DNA of 5,729 nt, from positions 34,746 through 40,474 of the forward strand of contig PBHZ01000001.1 of NCBI GenBank assembly GCA_002719615.1. The letters are read 5' to 3'. Shown here piece by piece: positions 1 to 5,729 of the stretch. Below the pieces are notes generated by a model, which was not told where the DNA came from, searched no databases, and worked only from the letters and a program-made list of their open reading frames with translations. This DNA comes from Methanobacteriota archaeon (GTDB lineage: Archaea; Thermoplasmatota; Poseidoniia; Poseidoniales; Thalassarchaeaceae). A program made the translations under genes and the position numbers. Numbering within the stretch: position 1 is the first letter of the stretch; each line of letters opens with the position of its first letter.

Positions 1-1596
1 AATAACTTCCATAATTATCCATCTTCTTAATTCATAGTCCATTTCATCTGCATATATGTCTCCTAGGCCGGTCAACATATTTGTTTTCATATTCATATCT
101 AAGGAGATATCGCTCCAGTATTTTTCTGTAGATGGTCTTACAAAGTTTTCTATTAGTAATTGCCTTTGTCCATTTTGAACTTTATACGAAGATTCAATTG
201 TTATTATTATTTCTTCTGAACTAAAAGCTCTTGTTTTTCCTAAATTAATATCTATTTTTATCGGCCCTAATTCTTGCGGATCTATGCCAATTATTGATTC
301 TATTTCTAGGTATAAGCCATTTGCAAAGAAAGACTTCAAATCAGATTTTGATCCAATCAAATAATTTTGTAATGCTAGTATTTCTGAATCATCTACCTTT
401 CCATTATGTTTTTCCGATGTTTTGATTGAATCTGAATATTGATTCAAGTTTTTCCACACACTATTAGAATCTAAAGTATTGTTACCAATATTGTCCAATC
501 CCCATCTTATCCATTGTGACATTGAACCATCAAATTCTATTGAAAGTTGACGTTCCACCAAATTTCCTTTAAATGTTGCATCAGTATTAATTTTTAAGGC
601 CGAACCCCCGCTTCTCAATGGCTCATTTTCTGGATACCAATCATTCGGACCATCATCATCTCCTATTACAATTTCATGAGTCTTATTTACTTCCAATATC
701 AGCCCAGGCTGCGGAATTAATGTAAAATCAAATCTAACAAAACCATCCGAACTATCGGGGATTTCCCATACAAAGGTAACTTCTACTCCTTCTTCTTTAG
801 TTATTGAAATTGGACTATCACTTATTTCTATATTTTGAACTTTGGCATTACCTTCCGATCCAGACCACATTCTATCTTCAAAGCCAGATTTAATAAGTAC
901 GGGGAAATATGCTAAATTACCTAAAACACTCGCATCTTTCATAATTATTTCTAATAAAGGAAGTTTTACTGTTATGCGTGCATTATAATCTTCAGAACCC
1001 CAAAGGAATTTGACTCCTGTATCATCATCTCCGGGATTAGTAAATACTAAATTTTGAACATTCAATGTTATTTCAATTACGTCTCCTTCTGTTACAGTTC
1101 CTTGTAAAATATTGACTGGGATTTGTAATTCTCCCTGTCCAGTTAGTAATACATCTGGCATACCTAGAGTTCCTTGATATGTATTTCCGCCAACCTTCAC
1201 TTCCAAGGTGGCATTCAATGTAAAACTAACAGCTCCCTGTAATTCATAAGGTATTACAAAGTCCCATGTTCCGTCTAAATACTCTCCCTCACTTCTCCAA
1301 GTAACTTCCCATGTACCAATTTTTACCTCTCCTCCTATTGAGGAAGTGACAATCTCTTCTGTTGGCTCATCTTCAAGATCAGAATAAAATGGCGATACTA
1401 TTCCATCATCAGAATCTCCTAGTAGAAATAAATCGAACTCGGTCTGTGAACAACACTCTTCCGAATCTTGCCCATATACTCCCATTGGCATTAACATAAT
1501 CACAATCAAAAGTAATGCCAAAAATAAAGCATTGCCCTGTTCACGACCAATCATTTGGTTGCTGATTGATATCACGTCCTTGAATGCGCCGCTCAT
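1..1596 (-). CDS. Large secreted β-rich protein of unknown function (C-terminus beyond left edge)
   Basis: The frame is open from the ATG at 1596 to base 1, giving 532 residues with no stop, so the 3' end is missing. A stop codon lies 12 bases before this ATG, so no earlier start is possible; Met15 (1554) is an alternative and would give a more compact signal peptide. Residues 23-41 are a hydrophobic stretch ending in V-Y-G before Q-D-S-E-E, which reads as a Sec signal peptide. The rest is rich in alternating hydrophobic/polar β-type segments, Gly and acidic residues, with N-glycosylation sequons at N128, N304 and N372, as in archaeal surface proteins. An acidic G-D-D-D-G segment lies at 312-316. 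Residues 368-379 and 394-415 resemble degenerate EF-hand or dockerin loops. I do not recognise a named family. It follows gltX by 36 bases and may share its transcript. It could be an envelope-anchored protein if the missing C-terminus has a membrane helix. Confidence 0.85.
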   Translation of the reverse strand, partial: MSGAFKDVISISNQMIGREQGNALFLALLLIVIMLMPMGVYGQDSEECCSQTEFDLFLLGDSDDGIVSPFYSDLEDEPTEEIVTSSIGGEVKIGTWEVTWRSEGEYLDGTWDFVIPYELQGAVSFTLNATLEVKVGGNTYQGTLGMPDVLLTGQGELQIPVNILQGTVTEGDVIEITLNVQNLVFTNPGDDDTGVKFLWGSEDYNARITVKLPLLEIIMKDASVLGNLAYFPVLIKSGFEDRMWSGSEGNAKVQNIEISDSPISITKEEGVEVTFVWEIPDSSDGFVRFDFTLIPQPGLILEVNKTHEIVIGDDDGPNDWYPENEPLRSGGSALKINTDATFKGNLVERQLSIEFDGSMSQWIRWGLDNIGNNTLDSNSVWKNLNQYSDSIKTSEKHNGKVDDSEILALQNYLIGSKSDLKSFFANGLYLEIESIIGIDPQELGPIKIDINLGKTRAFSSEEIIITIESSYKVQNGQRQLLIENFVRPSTEKYWSDISLDMNMKTNMLTGLGDIYADEMDYELRRWIIMEVI

Positions 1597-1628
1597 AAAA
1601 CTAATTTAATGCCCTTTTTTGACTTTTT

Positions 1629-1636
1629 ATTTTTAA
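1629..1636 (-). promoter_or_regulatory. Weak TATA-like box ahead of the secreted-protein gene
   Basis: On the minus strand this reads TTAAAAAT, overlapping the gltX stop codon. Its centre is about 36 bases before the ATG at 1596, so an archaeal start about 26 bases downstream would leave a leader of roughly 10 bases. The whole gap is A-rich, so a chance match is quite possible. The gene may simply be read through from gltX. Confidence 0.25.
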
Positions 1637-3357
1637 TTATGTAACCAAACCATTTCAACTGGTCCATCATTTGGTATTTTCTCTATTTTTACAAATCCAA
1701 CTCTTTCTAACTGATATACTGTATCCTCCAAGATATCATCTTTCTCTATTAATCCTTTGTAGATAATAATTTCTTCTTTATCCGGAGCATACAAAATTGC
1801 TTCTCTTGAGTTATTTTTTGTTAACCAATGAACAATTGGTCTTTTATCTATCATTTTCGTCGACTCTATTATCGCTTTATCGTCTTTTATTACTATACTT
1901 GCAAAATCCTTTAGTCTAATGTTTGGTTTTAAATCAATTCTTTCAATACATATTATTCTATTTTGATTACTTATCTCCCATTCTCTGTGACCTTCAACTG
2001 ATCCCTCTGGATGATTTGCTATTTTCAATATCATAGAATCATTTTCTAAGTTATTTAATTCTAATTCTACAGGATTTCTGACAAAAGATCTGCGAGGAGT
2101 CGTAGAATCTATTTTTTTGATATTAAATGATTCTATTGTTTGCATTGAAATTGATATATCCTTCTGTGTGAGTCCCAAATCAGTCCAAAAATCATTGAGT
2201 GAATTAGGATTAAAACCTCTTCTTCTGAAAGATCTTATGGTTGGTAATCTGATATCATCCCATCCTGAATATTCATCTAGAGATATTGAATTTCTCATAC
2301 CAGAAGTTGAAAAACTCCCAAATCCAAATAATTTAACACGCCCCCAATATAGAGTTTCGGGATATTTCCATCCAAAATGCTCGTACAATAGTTTTTGTTT
2401 TCTTGTACTATCCATCAAATCCTTCCCCCTGATTATATGTGTTACTCCTTGTTTATGATCTTCGATTGCGCTTTGAAAATCTAATAATGGCCAGACTTTG
2501 TATTTATCTCCAACACATGGATGAACCTTATGTTGAATCCTTAAAGCAGGCCAGTCTCTCAAAGCAGGATTAGGAATATCTAGTGATGTTTTCACGCGTA
2601 CTACTGCACCCCCTTCATCCATTTCTCCACTTATCATTTTATTCCAATCATCTAAATTTTCTTGAATACTTCTTTCGCGGTAAGGACTCCCTTCGCCACT
2701 TTCTCTTAATTTCTTGAATTCTTCTGAGCTACATCTGCATACAAAGCCAAAACCTTCTGATATCATTTGTTCCGCATATTTCAGATATATTGGCATCCTA
2801 TCACTTGCCCTAATGACAACATCTGGCTTCTTACCCGTAATCCATTCATAATCTTCCTCTATCCATTTGTAAGCTTCTAAAAGAGGAGGTTTGACTTTAG
2901 TATCAGTATCATCAAATCTTAATATTATCTTACCCTCATATTCCTCAGCAAATTTAGCATTAATTACTATTCCTCTAGAATGTCCAATTGTTAAGGGACC
3001 ATTTGGGTTAGGTGCAAATCTAAGAACAACTTTTCCCTTTTCAGCATTTTTTAGTTCGGGGAGACCTTCTCTACGCACTTGTTTTTTCCTCACCAATGCA
3101 TCAGGATTTTCTTTGATTAGTAACTCACGTATATATTCAGTGCCATTCTCTTTAGCTAAAATATTAGCCTTTTCAACTTCCCCCTCGACATAATTTTTCA
3201 ATATTTTAGCCTGTTTTCGCAAATCTTTTCTTTCAGCCATTATTCTACCTAATACACTTCCTGATTTCCCTTCTCCATTATATTCAAGAGAATTTTGAAG
3301 GGCATATTTCCTAACTATATTCTCAACATCGGAGTCCCAATTGTGTTCTTCGGACAT
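1633..3357 (-). CDS. gltX: Glutamyl-tRNA synthetase, archaeal type
   Basis: Cytoplasmic class I enzyme that joins glutamate to tRNA-Glu using ATP; archaeal members are usually non-discriminating and also charge tRNA-Gln for later amidation by GatDE (family knowledge). The 574 residues match the usual archaeal length. Residues 1-105 are the charged N-terminal extension typical of archaeal enzymes. The catalytic Rossmann fold starts at F-A-P-N-P-N-G (114-120), with the HIGH motif as T-I-G-H (123-126) and the R-F-D-D-T-D motif at 147-152. The segment H-I-I-R-G-K-D-L (307-314) is the usual GluRS/GlnRS active-site strand. The KMSKS-equivalent is F-S-T-S-G-M-R (349-355). From about 366 on is the β-barrel anticodon-binding region shared with GlnRS and eukaryotic GluRS, not the helical bacterial one. 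A stop codon 9 bases before the ATG fixes the earliest start. No Shine-Dalgarno is visible. It lies 32 bases after rnhB. Confidence 0.96.
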   Translation of the reverse strand: MSEEHNWDSDVENIVRKYALQNSLEYNGEGKSGSVLGRIMAERKDLRKQAKILKNYVEGEVEKANILAKENGTEYIRELLIKENPDALVRKKQVRREGLPELKNAEKGKVVLRFAPNPNGPLTIGHSRGIVINAKFAEEYEGKIILRFDDTDTKVKPPLLEAYKWIEEDYEWITGKKPDVVIRASDRMPIYLKYAEQMISEGFGFVCRCSSEEFKKLRESGEGSPYRERSIQENLDDWNKMISGEMDEGGAVVRVKTSLDIPNPALRDWPALRIQHKVHPCVGDKYKVWPLLDFQSAIEDHKQGVTHIIRGKDLMDSTRKQKLLYEHFGWKYPETLYWGRVKLFGFGSFSTSGMRNSISLDEYSGWDDIRLPTIRSFRRRGFNPNSLNDFWTDLGLTQKDISISMQTIESFNIKKIDSTTPRRSFVRNPVELELNNLENDSMILKIANHPEGSVEGHREWEISNQNRIICIERIDLKPNIRLKDFASIVIKDDKAIIESTKMIDKRPIVHWLTKNNSREAILYAPDKEEIIIYKGLIEKDDILEDTVYQLERVGFVKIEKIPNDGPVEMVWLHN

Positions 3358-3389
3358 ATTACATTACACTCTCGTACATATCATACATT

Positions 3390-4139
3390 TCACCATTCTG
3401 ATTTTGTCCATTCATCAAGTGACTTTTGTTCCACACTCTTTCCTAATTCATCCCTGACTGGTAAGGGGCTATTATGAATCTTCAACCACTCATCTTTTAC
3501 CGTTTTCCAACTCCATCTTAACTCATTATGAGCAAATTTATCTACAATCATTTTCCTCACTGCTTTTCTTGTTATTAAATCTGAAGGATATCCTGAACCA
3601 ATTTCAAAATCTGTCCTATCATTTATTTTTTCTATTTCTGAATCTCTAGTGACTTTTGCTATTATACTGGCTGCTGCAGTCACTAAGTCTATTTCATCCA
3701 TTTTGTGATTTGATATAATTTTAGTATTTTTCCATCTATCTCCTAATTCTTTCTCGATATTTTTTCCAAATCTTATTTCGTCCACGTCACAGGCATCAAC
3801 ATTGACATGTTTTATTTTTTTTGACAAACCAATTTCTTCAATGGCTCTGGCAAATAATTTTACTTCTAATTGATTTAGATTACTTTCTCTTACATGTTTA
3901 TCTATTTCAGAAGCAGAACATATTATTCTGCATATCTTCCACTTCCTATTTTTGCAATTTTCTGTTATCGATTCAAAAATCTTCTTTCTCTTGAGTTTAT
4001 TTATTTTTTTTGAATCCTTCACTCCCATTTCTTCTAATATTTTTACATCCATGTTAGGAATTCTTACAGCGGATACAACTAAAGGCCCTATTACTGGGCC
4101 TCTGCCAGCTTCGTCAACTCCAATAATGACGCTGTTCAT
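3390..4139 (-). CDS. rnhB: Ribonuclease HII with C-terminal PIP-like tail
   Basis: Cleaves the RNA strand of RNA-DNA hybrids and nicks at single ribonucleotides in DNA, acting in replication and ribonucleotide excision repair. The N-terminus holds the G-V-D-E-A-G-R-G signature (7-14), giving catalytic D9 and E10. The third acid is D115 (in V-N-V-D-A-C-D) and the fourth D148 (H-K-M-D), just before the conserved A-A-S-I-I-A-K-V-T-R-D segment (156-166). G-S-G-Y-P-S-D (181-187) and R-W-S-W-K-T (208-213) are also family motifs. At 249 residues it is somewhat longer than many archaeal RNase HII because of a tail after about residue 220. That tail contains Q-K-S-L-D-E-W-T (238-245), which fits a PCNA-interacting peptide. 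A stop codon 12 bases upstream makes the ATG at 4139 the earliest start. It is the first gene of the minus-strand series with gltX and the secreted-protein gene. Confidence 0.97.
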   Translation of the reverse strand: MNSVIIGVDEAGRGPVIGPLVVSAVRIPNMDVKILEEMGVKDSKKINKLKRKKIFESITENCKNRKWKICRIICSASEIDKHVRESNLNQLEVKLFARAIEEIGLSKKIKHVNVDACDVDEIRFGKNIEKELGDRWKNTKIISNHKMDEIDLVTAAASIIAKVTRDSEIEKINDRTDFEIGSGYPSDLITRKAVRKMIVDKFAHNELRWSWKTVKDEWLKIHNSPLPVRDELGKSVEQKSLDEWTKSEW

Positions 4140-4167
4140 GATCTTCTGTTAGGGTCTTAATTATTGA

Positions 4168-4173
4168 TTTATA
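4168..4173 (-). promoter_or_regulatory. TATA-like box for rnhB (possible rnhB-gltX operon promoter)
   Basis: The minus strand reads TATAAA (TATAAATC in context), centred about 31 bases before the rnhB ATG. With the usual archaeal spacing of about 26 bases, transcription would start near 4144, giving an almost leaderless mRNA. This agrees with the absence of a strong ribosome binding site before the ATG. On the plus strand the same bases read TTTATA and could also serve the divergent small gene with a leader of about 34 bases. Confidence 0.5.
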
Positions 4174-4178
4174 CTGTA

Positions 4179-4191
4179 TATTGACTCAATA
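4179..4191. promoter_or_regulatory. Perfect 13-base palindrome in divergent promoter, candidate operator
   Basis: The sequence TATTGACTCAATA is an exact inverted repeat around the central C at 4185 (six paired positions each side). It begins 6 bases upstream of the rnhB TATA-like box, seen from rnhB, and lies about 40 bases before the small plus-strand gene. Such placement fits a binding site for a dimeric helix-turn-helix regulator or activator. No regulator gene is in the window. An AT-rich palindrome of this size can also arise by chance. Confidence 0.35.
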
Positions 4192-4230
4192 CTACGAAGA
4201 CTTAATGTCTATTGTAAAGCCTGTAGTTAC

Positions 4231-4425
4231 ATGTCTCCATTTTGGCCCTTTAAGAAAAAACCCCGCAAATCACCCCTAAGAAAGAATGACTATACAGAAA
4301 ATATTGTAGAATACGAAAGAAATATCTCTTCGAAAAAAGAATCAAAAAATAATGATAATAGTCATTTGACAAATAAAAAATTCCTGGATGCACTTAAAAT
4401 AATAGACAAAGATTCAAAAAATTAA
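4231..4425 (+). CDS. Small basic protein of unknown function (64 aa)
   Basis: An ATG-to-TAA frame of 64 residues with strong net positive charge (13 Lys and 3 Arg against 9 acidic residues). It starts with M-S-P-F-W-P-F followed by K-K-K-P-R-K, an aromatic patch next to a basic patch that could touch membrane or nucleic acid. The middle (residues 19-48) is polar and probably disordered. The end (49-63) could form a short amphipathic helix (N-K-K-F-L-D-A-L-K-I-I-D). There is no signal peptide, transmembrane helix or Cys. No Shine-Dalgarno is present, as for its neighbours. Its support is positional: it fills the otherwise empty gap between the divergent rnhB promoter and the end of pheT, stopping 3 bases before the pheT stop. 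I do not recognise a family, and a chance frame cannot be excluded. Confidence 0.6.
   Translation: MSPFWPFKKKPRKSPLRKNDYTENIVEYERNISSKKESKNNDNSHLTNKKFLDALKIIDKDSKN
4416..4421 (-). terminator. T-rich stretch after pheT, possible archaeal terminator
   Basis: On the minus strand a run of six T follows the pheT stop by 7 bases, with a second T-run near 4374-4380. Archaeal RNA polymerase commonly stops at T-runs on the coding strand. Both runs fall inside the convergent small gene, so the signal is embedded in coding sequence. The overall AT-richness makes this a weak call. Confidence 0.3.
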
Positions 4426-4428
4426 CGA

Positions 4429-5729
4429 TCATATTAACGGATCTGATGCTACCTTGTTTATTTCTTTAATATCGAATTCTCCTCCATGGATGGGTGTTTT
4501 TAATCCATATTTCTCACTTACAATTGGATCTATCTCTCCAAATTGTCCTATTTCAACTCCTTGAACTATTATCTTCGCCCCTCTACCCAGAAGCCAAGGT
4601 CCATCTTCCTCTTCTATTGGTTCGAATAATACCTCGTCTATTGCTATTCCTAAGTCTCTCATTATGGATTGCACATAACCTTTGGCCGCGGTAAATCCTC
4701 CTCCTACTTCAGCACAAGACCAAGAAAATGCATAACTATTCTTTGAATCATTGACTACATGACCTAGTTCGTAAATACGTTGAGGTAACTCTTGATGCCT
4801 ATTGGCAGATAAAATTTGCAATAAACAAGGTAAGATATATTGTCTAAGTACTGTATGCTCTTGACTTATGGGATTGGCTATTTTCGTGATTTTTCCCTTT
4901 TCCCTCCATCTAGTTCTCTCAAATTGATCTCGTTCATTTGATAGGGTCAAACTTTGTATTTCTTGTAAGCCAAGTGCACGTAGACTAGCTCTTATCCTCC
5001 TATTCATTTGGGCAGATTCTAATGGTATTGAATCTAAGTGTATCGATGACATTTGTTCAGGTAATTTTTCATATCCAAATCCTATTGCTATATCTTCTAC
5101 AATGTCTATTGGGTGCATTATATCACTTCTCCATCTGGGCATAGAAATAATATGTTCTATCTCTCCAATTACGCAATCAGACCATCTTTCAGCCTTATTT
5201 GGTCCATTAGTTACAGTTCTAGACTCAATTAATCTTCCTCCCATTTTAGTTATGGAATTTTTAATTTGGGAATTATCTAACTCCACACCGAGTATTTTTT
5301 GGATTAATTTTTTAGGAACTCTGTAATTAATTGGCTCGCCATTAGGTGTAATAATATTATTCTTATCTGGATATATTATTTCTAGATCTTCAACCGCACC
5401 TCCTCTCTCTTCTAGGGCTAGACAGATTAACAACAGGCATGCTTCACAAGCCCTTTCATCCCAGCCAGTGACATCAATGAAGAAATCATTTGTTTCTGTT
5501 GTAACTGTAGTTTGTTCACCATTAATAATGGGAGGAAAAGAAATTACATTATCTTCGGAGTCCAATATTATTGGAAAGACCTCTAAATCTTTCATTAGAT
5601 GGGAATATTCAATTCCTTTGGGGTGTTTTTTTAGAATTTCCGCGATACTCATCTCAGCATTCTCTAAAAGTGGAATAAATTTGAAAGAAGATTTGACTGT
5701 TTTAACTCTGAATGGTGGTTTTATTTTTG
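4429..5729 (-). CDS. pheT: Phenylalanyl-tRNA synthetase beta subunit, archaeal type (N-terminus beyond right edge)
   Basis: Beta chain of the cytoplasmic α2β2 enzyme that charges tRNA-Phe; it carries the editing domain that removes mischarged Tyr-tRNA-Phe, while the alpha chain (pheS, not in the window) holds the active site. The frame is open through the right edge: 25 codons precede the ATG at 5652, and that stretch (P-P-F-R-V ... P-L-L-E-N-A-E-M) continues family-like sequence, so 5652 is internal and 432 residues are visible. Counting from Met5652: residues 10-95 are the rest of the B3/B4 editing domain (F-P-P-I-I-N-G-E at 39-46, F-I-D-V-T-G at 58-63). Residues 107-200 are the B5 domain, with D177, D183, E186 and D187 at the spacing of its Mg-binding acids. 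Residues 215-400 are the catalytic-like core, including N-P-I-S (260-263) and V-L-R (268-270). The C-terminus is complete. Archaeal PheT is usually about 550 residues, so roughly 110-130 are missing. Confidence 0.96.
   Translation of the reverse strand, partial: KIKPPFRVKTVKSSFKFIPLLENAEMSIAEILKKHPKGIEYSHLMKDLEVFPIILDSEDNVISFPPIINGEQTTVTTETNDFFIDVTGWDERACEACLLLICLALEERGGAVEDLEIIYPDKNNIITPNGEPINYRVPKKLIQKILGVELDNSQIKNSITKMGGRLIESRTVTNGPNKAERWSDCVIGEIEHIISMPRWRSDIMHPIDIVEDIAIGFGYEKLPEQMSSIHLDSIPLESAQMNRRIRASLRALGLQEIQSLTLSNERDQFERTRWREKGKITKIANPISQEHTVLRQYILPCLLQILSANRHQELPQRIYELGHVVNDSKNSYAFSWSCAEVGGGFTAAKGYVQSIMRDLGIAIDEVLFEPIEEEDGPWLLGRGAKIIVQGVEIGQFGEIDPIVSEKYGLKTPIHGGEFDIKEINKVASDPLI

Noticed and set aside
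1471..1554. Type IV pilin-like (class III) signal or lipoprotein lipobox in the secreted protein
   Set aside because: G-R-E-Q-G-N before the hydrophobic stretch vaguely recalls a prepilin site, but the Glu usually at +5 is missing and the protein is far too large. The Cys pair at 48-49 comes after acidic residues, not a L-A-G-C type lipobox.
1597..1632. Terminator between gltX and the secreted-protein gene
   Set aside because: The T-runs visible here are on the plus strand; the coding (minus) strand is A-rich and has no T-run or hairpin.
2117..2458. Plus-strand open frame of 113 codons opposite gltX
   Set aside because: It lies wholly antisense to a well-conserved synthetase and its product shows no recognisable motif. 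It is a shadow of the real gene, as are those at 2891-3193, 3295-3477, 3952-4152, 4494-4694 and 5102-5326.
4429..5652. Complete 407-residue protein starting at the ATG at 5652
   Set aside because: The frame continues open to the right edge and the extra 25 codons read like archaeal PheT, whose usual length is about 550 residues. The ATG is internal.
1..5729. tRNA, rRNA, CRISPR array, insertion sequence or new defence-like gene set
   Set aside because: I saw no cloverleaf, spaced direct repeats, terminal inverted repeats or transposase/nuclease modules apart from RNase HII. Most of the window is conserved housekeeping genes.

Overview
The window looks like a piece of an AT-rich archaeal genome (about one third GC by eye). 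Archaeal ancestry rests on three recognisable genes. The glutamyl-tRNA synthetase is the archaeal/eukaryal kind, with a β-barrel-type C-terminus and an S-T-S signature loop. The RNase HII is archaeal-like and ends in a probable PCNA-interacting peptide. The phenylalanyl-tRNA synthetase beta chain is the short archaeal/eukaryal type. Genes lack clear Shine-Dalgarno sequences and a TATA-like box sits at leaderless spacing before rnhB, which also fits archaea. The low GC and the large secreted β-rich protein suggest a marine planktonic euryarchaeon (Poseidoniales/Marine Group II or a relative), but that placement is an inference from general impression.

Layout from right to left. The beta chain of phenylalanyl-tRNA synthetase (pheT, minus strand) runs off the right edge without its N-terminus and ends at 4429. 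Three bases away, facing it, ends a small plus-strand gene (4231-4425) for a 64-residue basic protein of unknown function. A 91-base divergent spacer (4140-4230) separates that gene from rnhB. The spacer carries a TATA-like box and a perfect 13-base palindrome. From there a tightly spaced minus-strand series runs to the left edge: rnhB (RNase HII), 32 bases, gltX (glutamyl-tRNA synthetase), 36 bases, then a large secreted protein of unknown function still open at base 1. No T-rich stop signal is visible on the coding strand in the two short gaps, so the three may be co-transcribed.

Functionally the window is mostly housekeeping: two aminoacyl-tRNA synthetases for translation and an RNase H for removing ribonucleotides from DNA. 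The less ordinary elements are the unidentified secreted protein with EF-hand/dockerin-like segments, the small basic protein, the PIP-like tail of RNase HII, the palindrome in the divergent promoter, and an altered KMSKS-type loop in the glutamyl-tRNA synthetase. I see no mobile element, CRISPR array, rRNA or tRNA gene, and no convincing new multi-gene system.
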